NCBI RefSeq assembly: GCF_001456955.1
Contig: NZ_KQ758468.1
Location: 434,001 to 498,000 of the forward strand
Source of the DNA: Microbacterium enclense
Lineage (GTDB): Bacteria > Actinomycetota > Actinomycetes > Actinomycetales > Microbacteriaceae
Reading direction: 5' to 3'
Length of the DNA stretch: 64,000 nt
Both the position numbers and the translations under genes were made by a program. The notes beneath the pieces were generated by a model, which was given only the letters and a program-made list of their open reading frames with translations, had not been told where the DNA came from and did not search any database. The first letter of the stretch is position 1; every line of letters starts with the position of its first letter. Positions 6,588 to 15,897 of this stretch are shown here, piece by piece.

Positions 6588-7891
6588 TGCACCGCATCGA
6601 ACTGGCCCCGCGCCCCGCCTGGGAACGCACGATCAAGCAGTCCGGCCTCATCTACTCGCATTCCGTGCGCGACGACGGCTCCGAGGTCGACTACTGGAAC
6701 GACGGCGCCGCCTACGTCTTCACGCTGCCCGAGGTGGAGCAGCTCGAGCAGCAGACCGAAGAGCTGCACCGCATGAGCCGCGAGGCCGCACGCTATCTGG
6801 CATCCGGAGAGCTCGGTCATCTGGGGCTCGACCCGAAGGCGTTCGAGTTCGCGCAATGGTCGCTCGAGCAGGACGAACCCGACGTGTACGCGCGCTTCGA
6901 CCTCGCCTACGCCGGCGACGGCAGCCCCGCGAAGATGTTGGAGTACAACGCCGACACCCCCACGGGCCTCATCGAGGCCTCGGTCACCCAGTGGTTCTGG
7001 CTGCAGGATCGGCTGAAGTCCGGCGCCGTCGCCGCCGACACCGACCAGTGGAACGGCCTGCACGAAGCGCTCGTCGATCGCTGGCGCGCGCTCCTGCACC
7101 GCTCGCTCAGCGAGGGCGAGGGCGGACGCCTCTTCGTCGCCCACTCGGATGCCGACATCTACGGCGAAGACTGGGACACCGTCGCCTACATGCGCGACCT
7201 CGCGGGCGAAGCCGGGTGGGAGCACACCGGCATCGAGATGAAGGACATCGGCTGGCACCACGGCGCCCGCCAGTTCGTCGGCGTCCCCGAACCGTGGGGA
7301 TCCTCGCGCAGCATCGCCGCGCTGCCGGGCGACGAGCCGGGCACGCAGTATCCCGTCATCCGGAACCTCTTCAAGCTGTACCCGTGGGAAGACCTCGTCT
7401 CGGGCGACGACCGCGTCGTCGGCGACCAGGAGTTCGGCGCACTGCTGATCGCCGGGCGTGGACTGTTCGGCCGGTGGTACGAGCCGGCGTGGAAGATGTT
7501 CCTCTCCAACAAGCTGCTGCTCGTCGCCCTCTGGCGACTCTTCCCCGGCCACCCCAACCTGCTGCCGGCGTACGCCGACGGCCCGAACGGCTTGACCGAC
7601 TACGTCGTCAAGCCGGTCTTCGGCCGCGAGGGCGACGGCATCCACGTCCACCGCGCCGACGGCACGGTCACCTCGAACGGCAAGGAGTACCGCCGCGAGG
7701 GCACCGGCCGCGAACGGGTCTGGCAGCAGTACCACGAGCTGCCCGACTTCCGCGGCTCCAACGGCAGCAATCACCCGGTGCTCGGCTCGTGGGTCGTGAA
7801 CGACGAGGCGTACGGCGTCGGCATCCGCGAATCCGACGGCCCCATCACCGACTACTTCTGCCGGTTCGTGCCGAACATCATCGAACGCTGA
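6587..7891 (+). CDS. Glutathionylspermidine synthase-like ATP-grasp ligase (YgiC/YjfC family)
   Basis: A 434-aa cytoplasmic protein matching the synthetase domain of the glutathionylspermidine synthase family: FDLAYAGDGSPAKMLEYNAD and TPTGLIEASV near residues 110-130, and the ATP-grasp block YVVKPVFGREGDGI at about 340. The amidase half of the E. coli bifunctional enzyme is absent, as in YgiC. Actinobacteria normally lack glutathione, so the true amide substrates are unknown. A peptide or polyamine attached to, or handled by, the lipoprotein partner is conceivable. The start is fixed by the TGATG overlap. Confidence 0.88.
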   Translation: MHRIELAPRPAWERTIKQSGLIYSHSVRDDGSEVDYWNDGAAYVFTLPEVEQLEQQTEELHRMSREAARYLASGELGHLGLDPKAFEFAQWSLEQDEPDVYARFDLAYAGDGSPAKMLEYNADTPTGLIEASVTQWFWLQDRLKSGAVAADTDQWNGLHEALVDRWRALLHRSLSEGEGGRLFVAHSDADIYGEDWDTVAYMRDLAGEAGWEHTGIEMKDIGWHHGARQFVGVPEPWGSSRSIAALPGDEPGTQYPVIRNLFKLYPWEDLVSGDDRVVGDQEFGALLIAGRGLFGRWYEPAWKMFLSNKLLLVALWRLFPGHPNLLPAYADGPNGLTDYVVKPVFGREGDGIHVHRADGTVTSNGKEYRREGTGRERVWQQYHELPDFRGSNGSNHPVLGSWVVNDEAYGVGIRESDGPITDYFCRFVPNIIER

Positions 7892-8015
7892 CCCCGGATG
7901 CCACGGACGCGGTACCGCGCAAACGCACGCAGCCGCGTCGCCGACCCGTTCTGACCGCCTCGGCGCTCGCGCTCTCGCGCCGTCGCAGGATGCCCCGATC
8001 CCGCACCGTATACGC

Positions 8016-8582
8016 TCACGCGTCGATGTCGTCGACTCCCGGCATCCACTGCGCCCCGGGCTTGCCCCACTTGCGCTTCTTCGCGATCTTCGCGACGACC
8101 CGGCTGTCTTCGTCGTCGAGACGGTCGATATAGAGGACGCCGTCGAGGTGGTCGAACTCGTGCTGCAAGATGCGGGCACGCCACCCCGTCACCTCGATGC
8201 GCACGGGCTGTCCGTCGAGGTCGACGCCCGTCAGCAGCGCCGCATCGGAGCGACGCAGCGGGAAGCGCTCGCCGGGGAACGACAGGCACCCCTCGCTCTC
8301 TTCGTCGGGGTCGGGATAGCCGGGCTCGAGCGGACGGATCCACAGCTCGGGGTTGATCACGACACCCCGCCAGGGCAGGCCCTCGTCGTCTTCGTAGGTG
8401 TAGGTGAAGATGCGAAGCCCCACGCCCACCTGCGGCGCGGCGAGGCCGACGCCCGGTGCGGCGTCCATGGTCTCGAACATGTCGGCGACGAGCTGACGCA
8501 CCTCGTCGTCGATCTCGTCGACGCGGGCGGCGGGAGCGTGCAGCACGGGGTCGCCCATGATGCGAATCGGGAGTACGGCCAC
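8016..8582 (-). CDS. def: Peptide deformylase
   Basis: Removes the N-formyl group from nascent proteins. All three family motifs are intact in 188 aa: GVGLAAPQVG (44-53, with Gln51), EGCLSFPG (97-104, metal ligand Cys99) and HEFDHLDG (141-148, ligands His141 and His145 with catalytic Glu142). It starts with GTG. The C-terminal extension (EDSRVVAKIAKKRKWGKPG) is typical of actinobacterial enzymes. Monocistronic and convergent with the ATP-grasp gene. Confidence 0.97.
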   Translation of the reverse strand: MAVLPIRIMGDPVLHAPAARVDEIDDEVRQLVADMFETMDAAPGVGLAAPQVGVGLRIFTYTYEDDEGLPWRGVVINPELWIRPLEPGYPDPDEESEGCLSFPGERFPLRRSDAALLTGVDLDGQPVRIEVTGWRARILQHEFDHLDGVLYIDRLDDEDSRVVAKIAKKRKWGKPGAQWMPGVDDIDA

Positions 8583-8623
8583 GCCTCCAGCCTAACCAGC
8601 GGAGCGGCGGCTACTGTCGAGGG

Positions 8624-9589
8624 GTGATTCCGCTCGATACCACCCTCACCGATGGAATCGACCAGCTCGTCGGTGTCTTCCGCGACCCGCGCATCCTGCT
8701 CGGCATCCCGCTCGCCCTGCTCGGCGCGGTGTTCATGTCGTTCGGGGCGCAGTACCAGCACCGCGGCGTGCAGAAGGTCGAGCGCCTCTCGGGCGGTAAG
8801 ACCACCGGCGGCCTCTCTCGGTCGCAGCTGACGTCTCTGCTCACCCGCCCGTCGTGGGTGGCCGGCACCGTGATGCTGGGGTTGGCGATCGTGTGCCAGC
8901 TCGCGGCGCTCTCGGTCGCCCCGCTGATCCTCGTGCAGCCCCTCGGCGCGATCGCCCTCGTGATCACCACCGTCCTCAACGCGCGTGTCTCACGGCACAA
9001 GCCGACGCGGCAGTCGCTCATCGCCATCGCGCTGTGCGTGGGGGGCATCTTCATCTTCGTCACGATCGCGGCGTTCTTCGCGACCGAGAAGCTCATCACC
9101 GAGCGGGAGCTGCTGATCATCCTCGGCATCCTGGCCGTGGTGGTCATCGTGTTCGGCGTCTTCTGGGTGCTCGTGCGCCGCCGGGCGCAGGCGCTGTTCT
9201 ACATCATGGCCGCGGGTGTGATCTACGGCTTCGTCGCGACGCTCGCCAAGGTCGTGATCAGCCGCGCCCAGGCCGGAAACTTCGAGTGGCTGACCCTGCT
9301 CTGCCTCGTGGCGCTGCTGGCCGCCGTCGCCGTCGGCGCCTACTTCGTGCAGACCGCCTACTCGGTCGGCCCGCCCGATCTCGTCATCGCCGGCCTCACC
9401 GTGATCGACCCGATCGTCGCCGTGCTGATCGGACTGCTCGTGCTCGGCGAGGCCTCGACCGCCCCCGCCTGGGCCCTCATCGGCTTCGTCATCGCCGGCG
9501 CGATCGCCACGTGGGGCGTCATCCAGCTGACCAAGCACCACCCGCAGATCACCGCCGACGGCAAGCCCAACAAGCCGCGCGTGCACTGA
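8624..9589 (+). CDS. DMT-superfamily (EamA/NIPA-like) membrane transporter
   Basis: 321 aa starting at GTG, with about nine or ten hydrophobic helices in two halves. The first half has LGAVFMSFGAQYQHRGV and the LVQPLGAIALVITTVLNARV block found in NIPA-like and EamA-like carriers. The second has LVIAGLTVIDPIVAVLIG followed by LGE, the usual last EamA motif. The tail is cytosolic and basic. Substrate is not predictable; magnesium or a metabolite is possible by family. It is divergent from def with about 40 nt between starts. Confidence 0.85.
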   Translation: MIPLDTTLTDGIDQLVGVFRDPRILLGIPLALLGAVFMSFGAQYQHRGVQKVERLSGGKTTGGLSRSQLTSLLTRPSWVAGTVMLGLAIVCQLAALSVAPLILVQPLGAIALVITTVLNARVSRHKPTRQSLIAIALCVGGIFIFVTIAAFFATEKLITERELLIILGILAVVVIVFGVFWVLVRRRAQALFYIMAAGVIYGFVATLAKVVISRAQAGNFEWLTLLCLVALLAAVAVGAYFVQTAYSVGPPDLVIAGLTVIDPIVAVLIGLLVLGEASTAPAWALIGFVIAGAIATWGVIQLTKHHPQITADGKPNKPRVH

Positions 9590-9863
9590 CGGGCCTGCGG
9601 GGCTCGAGTCGTCGCGCCGAGGCGGATGGGCGCATGGCCCGGGTGGGGCGCCGCTTTCACCGAGACCGCATGGGTTCGCCGAGGACGCTCCCGACGGATG
9701 CCGATCGCGTGCGTCCTCGACGGCTTCCCCGAAGCAGGCACACGACCGGCGGCCCGCGGAGCGCTGCCGCGCACACCCCGTGCATGCGGCGAAGGCTCGA
9801 CGCGGCGGCGACGCGACCGCTGTCGGTAGGACAGGACGGATGCCGGTAAGCTCGTCGTCGCTG

Positions 9864-9937
9864 GGGGCGGTGGCCAAGCTGGTCAAGGCAGCGGGCTCAT
9901 AACCCGACGATCGTGGGTTCAAGTCCCACCCGCCCTA
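9864..9937 (+). tRNA. tRNA with CAT anticodon (elongator Met or Ile2)
   Basis: A complete cloverleaf can be drawn: acceptor GGGGCGG/CCGCCCT (first pair G-U), D arm with GCCAAGCTGGTCAAGGC, anticodon stem CGGGC/AACCCG-type enclosing CTCATAA, and T arm GTGGG-TTCAAGT-CCCAC with discriminator A. CCA is not encoded. The CAT anticodon could be elongator methionine or lysidine-modified isoleucine. The acceptor does not look like the initiator. Confidence 0.88.
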
Positions 9938-9990
9938 CTCCTCCCTGAACCGACGGGCATCTTGCGCGGCTGTGCCACGACAAGCCTGTC

Positions 9991-10025
9991 CCGCTTCCGC
10001 ATCCTGAGCGGGTGCGGAAGCGGGA
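9991..10025 (+). terminator. 12-bp hairpin after the tRNA
   Basis: CCCGCTTCCGCA pairs perfectly with TGCGGAAGCGGG around an 11-nt loop. There is no T tract, but it is the first strong hairpin after the tRNA and probably ends its transcript. The rest of the gap up to 10412 shows no gene I can support; it should hold the promoter of the beta-propeller gene. Confidence 0.55.
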
Positions 10026-10412
10026 AGTCGACACCGGGGTGGGCCGGAGAACCGCCGCCGCTCGCCACCACTGAGCCCACCACGTGGGATCGCTCCACGT
10101 GCGGATCGGGTTAGCGCTCGGGTGAATCCAGCGCCCTTCCAGCCGACGCGTGCGGCATGGGCAAGAGACGCTCCGTGGCGCCGCGTCCGGGGCCGGCCGG
10201 CATCCCCCTGCCGGTTTCCGGTGAGGAATCGCGGTAGCCGACGGCGAGGCTCGTGCTTCGCCCGCGCCCCCGCGGCAGCTCGTGGTGAAGCGGCGCACAG
10301 CGGGTCGAGAGCGGACCCATAGCCTGACCGAGCCCGGCGTGCCTGTCCGCAGATGCCGCACACCCGAACCGGGTCATCCACACGACCTCCTCCACGGAAG
10401 ACAGGGAACCCT

Positions 10413-11750
10413 TTGCGCAAGTCGCTTTCCGCTCTCGCCGCCGTCCTCGTCGGCGGCATGCTCCTCGCCGGCCCCGGTGCCGCCGCACACGCCGACACCC
10501 CCGGCACGGTGACGGACACCATCACGGTCGGTGCCTCCCTCGGTCCTGAGGGCGTCGTCCTGAGCCCCGACGGCTCGACGCTGTACGTCGCCAATGACAA
10601 CTCCAACACGGTGTCGGTGATCTCCACCGCGTCAGGAGCCGTGACGAACACGATCACCGTGGGCGATTTCCCGACCGGCCTCGCTCTCACCGCGGATGGC
10701 TCGACGCTGTACGTCACCAATCAAGGCGGTGTCACGGTATCGGTCGTCTCGACGGCGTCCGCGAGGGTCACGAACACCATCACGGTCGGCTCCGATCCCT
10801 CGGCCGCCGTGCTCAGCCCTGACGGGTCGACGCTGTACGTCACCAATCTCGTCTCCCGGACGGTCTCGGTCGTCTCGACCGCATCCGCCGGTGTGACGAA
10901 CACCATCAGCGTGGGTGCCCGCCCGTATGGCATCGTCATCTCGCCCGATGGGTCCACGGTCTACGTCGCGAACCAGACCAGCGGCACGGTGTCGGTCATC
11001 TCCACGGCGTCCGGCGCCGTCACGAAGACCATCACGGTCGGCGCCGGCTCCGCCGGTGTCGCCATCAGCCCCGACGGGTCCACGGTGTACGCGATCAACG
11101 GCGGTGACAACACCGTCTCCGTCATCTCGACAGCATCGGGTGTCGTCACCGGCACGATCGGGGTGGGAACGAACCCCTGGAATGCGACGGTCAGCCCGGA
11201 CGGCCGCACACTCTACGTCTCGAACTACCGCTCGAACAGCGTGTCGGTCGTGTCGACGACGTCCGGCACGGTGATCGAGACCATCGCGGTGGGAAAGCAT
11301 CCGATGGACCTGGCGGTGACGTCGGACGGCTCCCGCGTCTACGTCACCGACAACGCCGACGGCACCGTCTCGGTGATCTCGGGCTACATCCTGCCGGCGT
11401 TCCTGGCGGCGTCGCCGTCCGCCGGTACCGTCGGCGCGCCGTACTCCTACAGGTTCGAAGCCTCCGGCAATCCCGCCCCCACCTTCGCAGTGGCATCCGG
11501 CATGCTGCCGCCGGGACTGTCCCTGGATTCGGACGGTGTGCTGACGGGGTCCCTCACCACCGCGGGCACGTACACCTTCGTCGTGTCGGCGACGAACAGC
11601 GTGGGCATCACCACCACCTCGGAGATCACGATCGCGGTGACGTCGGCATCTGCTCCGACGCCCTCGGCCTCGCCATCGGCATCGGCCTCACCGCAGGGTG
11701 TCGCCCCCGCAGCAGTCCCGGTGAAGACCACGGCGACTTTCACCGGTTGA
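10413..11750 (+). CDS. Secreted YVTN beta-propeller protein with C-terminal putative Ig domain (copy 1)
   Basis: A TTG start (AGGGAACCC upstream) gives 445 aa whose signal peptide LRKSLSALAAVLVGGML matches that of the paralogue next door, which supports this start. About seven 42-residue YVTN-type repeats follow (SPDGSTLYVTN, TVSVISTASG, TITVG), forming a seven-bladed propeller. Then comes a domain of the putative-Ig type (AGTVGAPYSYRFEASG to ITIAVTSA), a Pro/Ser-rich stretch and a tail ending ATFTG. No membrane anchor or complete LPxTG signal is present. Probably an extracellular binding protein. The binding partner is unknown. Confidence 0.9.
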   Translation: MRKSLSALAAVLVGGMLLAGPGAAAHADTPGTVTDTITVGASLGPEGVVLSPDGSTLYVANDNSNTVSVISTASGAVTNTITVGDFPTGLALTADGSTLYVTNQGGVTVSVVSTASARVTNTITVGSDPSAAVLSPDGSTLYVTNLVSRTVSVVSTASAGVTNTISVGARPYGIVISPDGSTVYVANQTSGTVSVISTASGAVTKTITVGAGSAGVAISPDGSTVYAINGGDNTVSVISTASGVVTGTIGVGTNPWNATVSPDGRTLYVSNYRSNSVSVVSTTSGTVIETIAVGKHPMDLAVTSDGSRVYVTDNADGTVSVISGYILPAFLAASPSAGTVGAPYSYRFEASGNPAPTFAVASGMLPPGLSLDSDGVLTGSLTTAGTYTFVVSATNSVGITTTSEITIAVTSASAPTPSASPSASASPQGVAPAAVPVKTTATFTG

Positions 11751-11892
11751 TCCGGTCGAGCGGTTTCGGATGCCGTCGCCACGTGACGCGGCGTCCGAAA
11801 CCGTCCCACGCGGTGGCGACCCTGCGCCCGTCTCGTCTGAGGCCCGCATTCGTCGCCGCGCTATCCACGCTCCCTCACACGAAGGAAAACTC

Positions 11893-13245
11893 ATGAGAAG
11901 AGTTCTCTCGGCCCTCCTCGCCGCACTGCTCAGCGCCGCTATCCTCCTCAGCCCGAGCACGGCTGCACTCGCGCTGGCGCCGGGCGTCGCCGACCGTCCT
12001 ATCGCCGTCGGTGAACGACCGTGGGGCATGGCCGTGACTCCGGACGGCTCGAGCATGTACGTCGGCAACTACCGCGCGGGCACGGTATCGGTGATCTCGA
12101 CGGCGACCGGCAGCGTCACCCGAACCATCACCGTCGGAACCCGGCCGACGGGCATCGCCGCGAGTCCCGACGGCTCCACGGTGTACGTCACCAACCAGGG
12201 CGATGGAACGGTGTCCGTCATCTCGACGGCTTCGGGCTCCGTCACCAGGACGATCACCGCGGGCACGGGGCCGTATGGCGTCGCGGTCAGCCCCGATGGT
12301 TCGACGGTCTACGTGACGAACTACGCATCCAACAACATCTCGGTCATCTCGGCGTCGTCGGGAACCGTGACGGGCTCCATCTCGCTCCCCGCCAGCCCGC
12401 ACAACGTCGTGGTCAGCCCGGACGGGTCGACGTTGTACGTGAGCCAGTACTACGAGAACAGGGTACTGGCGGTCTCGGCGACCGCGGGGACGGTGTCCAC
12501 CGTCATCCCCGTCGGCTCGAGCCCTCTGGGCATCTCGATCAGTCCCGATGGATCCAAGGTCTACGTCGCCAACTACGACTCGAACGATGTCTCGGTCATC
12601 TCCACGACATCGAACACCGTGACGGCGACGGTCGACGTTCCCGCGAACCCCCTGGGGTTGTCGGTCAGCCCGGACGGGGGCACTATCTACGTCACCAGCT
12701 TCGGCGACAACGCGCTCTCGATCCTCTCGACCACGACTCTCGCTCAGCGCGTCGTGCCCATCACCATCGATTCCGGCCCCTTCACCCCGGTGGCGACTCC
12801 GGACGGAATGGCCGTCTACGTCACGGCCATGGACTCCAACAGCGTCTGGGTCGTCGGCGGGTTCGCGACCCCCGCTTTCACGGCGGCGACACCGCCGACA
12901 TCAGCTTCGGTGGGGTCGACCTACGACTACGCGTTCCACGCGACCGGCAGCCCCAGCCTGACGTTCGCCGTGTCGTCGGGGAGCCTGCCTGATGGTGTGG
13001 CACTGAGTGCTGCGGGAATCCTGTCGGGGACGCCCACCGTGGCAGGCACGTTCTCCTTCACCGTCTCGGTGACGAACGCATACGGCGTCGCGGCCACCTC
13101 GACGATCACCATCACGGTCGGCGAGCAAATCCCCACCCCCTCCCCGTCGCCGACCGCTCCGACTTCGTCGGCCGCTTCGACGATGCTCGTGCCCGCGGCT
13201 GTCGTCGCGACAGCAGTGAGCGGACGCGCGTCCTTCACGGGATGA
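11893..13245 (+). CDS. Secreted YVTN beta-propeller protein with C-terminal putative Ig domain (copy 2)
   Basis: 450 aa from an ATG after GAAGGAAAACTC. The layout is as in copy 1: signal peptide (MRRVLSALLAALLSAAILL), about seven YVTN blades, an Ig-like domain (SVGSTYDYAFHATGSPSLTF), a Pro/Ser-rich linker and a tail ending RASFTG. Blades are clearly related to copy 1 but well diverged (for example NNISVISASSGTVTGSI), so the duplication is not recent. The 142-nt gap allows a separate promoter or readthrough. A terminator follows the stop. Confidence 0.92.
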   Translation: MRRVLSALLAALLSAAILLSPSTAALALAPGVADRPIAVGERPWGMAVTPDGSSMYVGNYRAGTVSVISTATGSVTRTITVGTRPTGIAASPDGSTVYVTNQGDGTVSVISTASGSVTRTITAGTGPYGVAVSPDGSTVYVTNYASNNISVISASSGTVTGSISLPASPHNVVVSPDGSTLYVSQYYENRVLAVSATAGTVSTVIPVGSSPLGISISPDGSKVYVANYDSNDVSVISTTSNTVTATVDVPANPLGLSVSPDGGTIYVTSFGDNALSILSTTTLAQRVVPITIDSGPFTPVATPDGMAVYVTAMDSNSVWVVGGFATPAFTAATPPTSASVGSTYDYAFHATGSPSLTFAVSSGSLPDGVALSAAGILSGTPTVAGTFSFTVSVTNAYGVAATSTITITVGEQIPTPSPSPTAPTSSAASTMLVPAAVVATAVSGRASFTG

Positions 13246-13328
13246 AGCGTGCGGGCGTTCGGCGAACGGCCAGCCGTGAAAGCGACGACGGCCGAGCTGG
13301 GGCGTCCTCCGGTTGACCAATTCCTCAC

Positions 13329-13358
13329 GAGGGTCCGCGTGCGTGCACGCGGACCCTC
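13329..13358 (+). terminator. Perfect 14-bp hairpin terminator
   Basis: GAGGGTCCGCGTGC (13329-13342) pairs with GCACGCGGACCCTC (13345-13358) and CGCGTTTCC follows. It lies between the convergent beta-propeller gene and the CNNM-type gene and could serve both. Confidence 0.75.
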
Positions 13359-13444
13359 CGCGTTTCCGGGTCGAACCAAGGTCACCCCCAACCACGAGGC
13401 GCCCGTGCGGGCGCGCACGACTCGCCCGCGCGGAAATGCGGACG

Positions 13445-14467
13445 CTACCGCCCGGTCGCCATCAGCTCGCCCGACCCGGGCAGGATCTCGCGCAGCAGAT
13501 CGTCCAGCGTCACGACACCGACGAGACGCTCACCCTCGACCACCGTCGCGAGCTGCACACGCCCGCGGCGCATGCGCGCGAGGGCGTCGTAGGCCGAGGC
13601 CTCCGGCTCCAGCCGCAGGGGCTCCCGCGCGATGTCGAGCGCCGGCGTCGCCGGATCGACGGCAAGGGTGTCGCGCACGTGCGCCACGCGGGATGCCGCG
13701 CCCGAACCGACGAGAATGCGCAGGTGTGTCGACGAGGCGGCGACCGCCTGGATGTCGGCCACCGTGGCATCCCTCGGCACCGCAGTGGGGGAGCGATCGG
13801 TGCGCACGATGTCGCCGACGGTCAGCGTGCCCAGGGCGATCGCCTGCGCGATCGGCTCGGAGTACTGCTGCTCGAGCGTGCCCGCCTGACGCGAGTGCGC
13901 GACGAGCTCGCGGATCGTGTCGGCGTCCTGCCCGCCCGCGGCGGCCTTGTCGACCGGCTCCACGCCCGAGGCCTTCACGAGGCGGTTGGCGATGTGGTTG
14001 ATCCACAGCAGGAACGGACGCAGCGGCCACGTCAGCGCACGGGCCAGGATGCCGGTGGCCTTCGCCGCGGTCTCGGGGTGCGCGATCGCCCACGACTTCG
14101 GCGCCATCTCGCCGATGACGAGGTGGAGGAAGGTCACCACGATCAGCGCCAGCATGAACGCGATGATGTCGGCCAGCACGTAGGGCAGGCCCCACATCTC
14201 CAACACCGGCGCGAGGGCGTAGTCGATGGCGGGCTTGGTGATCGCGCCGAGCAGGAAGGTGCAGGCGGTGATGCCGAGCTGCGCGAACGCGAGCATGACG
14301 GTGAGCTCGTTCACACCGCGCAGCGCCGCGCGGGCGGAGGCGCTGGTCGCCGCCTCCTCCTCCAGGCGGTGGCGGCGCGCGGCGAGCAGCGCGAACTCGA
14401 CGATCACGAAGAACGCGCTCGCGACGATGAGCGCGGTCGTGACGAGGGCGACGACCCAGCCGTTCAT
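13445..14467 (-). CDS. CNNM/hemolysin-C-type membrane protein with CBS pair (no CorC domain)
   Basis: 340 aa. An N-terminal CNNM membrane domain with about four helices (VALVTTALIVASAFFVIVEF, LGITACTFLLGAITKPAI, IIAFMLALIVVTFLHLVIGE) carries the MAPK-type motif EMAPKSWAI. A CBS pair follows (about 200-330), ending LVGVVTLDDLLREILPG. It lacks the CorC-HlyC domain of its partner. The ATG overlaps the stop of the upstream paralogue (ATGA). Members of this family export or sense Mg2+ and related cations. Two adjacent unequal paralogues are usual in actinobacteria and may form a heteromer. Confidence 0.88.
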   Translation of the reverse strand: MNGWVVALVTTALIVASAFFVIVEFALLAARRHRLEEEAATSASARAALRGVNELTVMLAFAQLGITACTFLLGAITKPAIDYALAPVLEMWGLPYVLADIIAFMLALIVVTFLHLVIGEMAPKSWAIAHPETAAKATGILARALTWPLRPFLLWINHIANRLVKASGVEPVDKAAAGGQDADTIRELVAHSRQAGTLEQQYSEPIAQAIALGTLTVGDIVRTDRSPTAVPRDATVADIQAVAASSTHLRILVGSGAASRVAHVRDTLAVDPATPALDIAREPLRLEPEASAYDALARMRRGRVQLATVVEGERLVGVVTLDDLLREILPGSGELMATGR

Positions 14468-15867
14468 CGGGCCACCTCCTCGTTCGACGCGGACGCTTCG
14501 TCGGCGAGCTCGGCATCCCGATCGACCTCGTGCAGCTGCACGCGCAGCTGCGACGGCACGTGGCGGTCGACCTCGGCGACCTCCACAGCGAGCCAGCGCT
14601 CGATGTCGAGGCCCTGCACGGTCTCGGACGCCCGCTCGGGCAGGTCGATACGAACGACGGCGCCGACCGGCGGCAGGTCGCCGTGCGTCTCGATCACGAG
14701 GCCCGCCACGGTCTCGACGTCGCTGTCGGCGAGGTCGTGCCCGATGAGGCGCTCGAGCTCGTCGAGGTGCAGGTCGCCGGGAACGCTCCAGGCGTCCTCG
14801 CCGACCGACGCCGCCTCGGCGATCTCGACGTCGTGCTCGTCGGAGAGTTCACCGATCACTTCTTCGGTCAGGTCCTCGATGGTCAGGATGCCGTCGAAGT
14901 TGCCGTACTCGTCGACCACGCAGGCCAACTCGTTGCGCGACTGACGCATGCGGTCGAGCGCGACAGGCAGCAGCATCGAGGTGGGGATCACGACGGCGGC
15001 ACGCATGACGGATGCCACGGGCGCGTCGTCGGCGGGCTGCTCGCGGAGAAGGTCGATGAGCTCGACGACGCCGACGGGGGAGTCCTCGTCGCCGATCACC
15101 GGGTAGCGCGTGTGCCCTGTGGCCATGAGCGCGCGCACCTCGCCGACGGTCGTGTCGGGGGTGACGGAGTCGATCTGTGAGCGCGGCACCATGGCGTGTT
15201 CGACGTCGCGCTGCGGGAAGTCGAGGATGCGGTCGATGATCATCGACAGGTCGTCGGGGAGGTCACCGCTCTGGCGCGACTCCTCGATGATCGCCTCGAG
15301 GTCACGCGCGGTGGCACTCTCGTCGACGTCTTCGAGCGGCTCGATACGCAGAAGGCGCAGCAGGGCGTTGGCGGCGACGTCGAAGACGGTGATGAGCCAC
15401 CCGAAGAGCATGAGGTAGATGCGGGTCGGCACGGCCAGCGCACGGGCGAGCGGCTCGGGGCTCGCGATCGCGAGGTTCTTCGGGTACAGCTCGCCGAAGA
15501 TCATCGTCACCACGGTCGCCAGCAGCAGCGCGCCGACGGTGCCGATGAGGATCGACACGGCGGGGTCGATGCCCACGCCGCCCAGCAGCGTGCCGATCGA
15601 CTCGCCGATCAGCGGTTCGGCCACATAACCGATCAGCAGTCCGGTCACGGTGATGCCCAGTTGGGCACCCGACAGCATGAACGACGTGCGCTTGGTGATG
15701 GCGAGCACGCGCTTCGCCTGCGCGTCGCCCTTCTCGGCCAGCGCCGCCATGCGTGAGCGGTCGACCGACATGTACGCGAACTCCTGCGCGACGAAGAAGC
15801 CGCAGGCGACGATGATCGCGAGTGTCACGATGACGCCCACCAGGAGCGTCAGGGTCGCAGCCAACAT
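14464..15867 (-). CDS. CNNM/CorC-type ion transporter with CBS pair and CorC-HlyC domain
   Basis: 467 aa. The CNNM membrane domain (LVGVIVTLAIIVACGFFVAQ; LSGAQLGITVTGLLIGY; TVVTMIFGELYPKNLAIA) is followed by two CBS motifs (about 205-325), including SQIDSVTPDTTVGEVRALM, and a C-terminal CorC-HlyC domain with VPGDLHLDEL. It is the first gene of a two-gene leftward operon. Its 5' leader contains a hairpin that holds the GGGGGTG Shine-Dalgarno sequence (see the separate entry), so translation may be regulated. Confidence 0.9.
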   Translation of the reverse strand: MLAATLTLLVGVIVTLAIIVACGFFVAQEFAYMSVDRSRMAALAEKGDAQAKRVLAITKRTSFMLSGAQLGITVTGLLIGYVAEPLIGESIGTLLGGVGIDPAVSILIGTVGALLLATVVTMIFGELYPKNLAIASPEPLARALAVPTRIYLMLFGWLITVFDVAANALLRLLRIEPLEDVDESATARDLEAIIEESRQSGDLPDDLSMIIDRILDFPQRDVEHAMVPRSQIDSVTPDTTVGEVRALMATGHTRYPVIGDEDSPVGVVELIDLLREQPADDAPVASVMRAAVVIPTSMLLPVALDRMRQSRNELACVVDEYGNFDGILTIEDLTEEVIGELSDEHDVEIAEAASVGEDAWSVPGDLHLDELERLIGHDLADSDVETVAGLVIETHGDLPPVGAVVRIDLPERASETVQGLDIERWLAVEVAEVDRHVPSQLRVQLHEVDRDAELADEASASNEEVAR

Positions 15868-15876
15868 CAGATTTCA

Positions 15877-15897
15877 CCCCCTCTCGGAAAGAGGGGG
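15877..15897 (-). promoter_or_regulatory. Hairpin covering the ribosome binding site of the CNNM/CorC operon
   Basis: CCCCCTCT pairs with AGAGGGGG (8 bp, 5-nt loop). On the transcript the 3' arm contains the GGGGGTG that lies 9 nt before the ATG. A stable stem here would sequester the ribosome binding site. I could not fit the leader to the M-box or the Mn2+ yybP-ykoY riboswitch consensus, so it is only a candidate. Confidence 0.5.

Noticed and set aside
9938..10412. Possible gene between the tRNA and the beta-propeller gene
   Set aside because: Open frames there have no start signal or plausible composition and overlap the tRNA or hairpin.
11700..11750. LPxTG sorting signal at the end of the first beta-propeller protein
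   Set aside because: The tail ends ATFTG with no hydrophobic helix or basic tail after it, so no sortase signal is complete.
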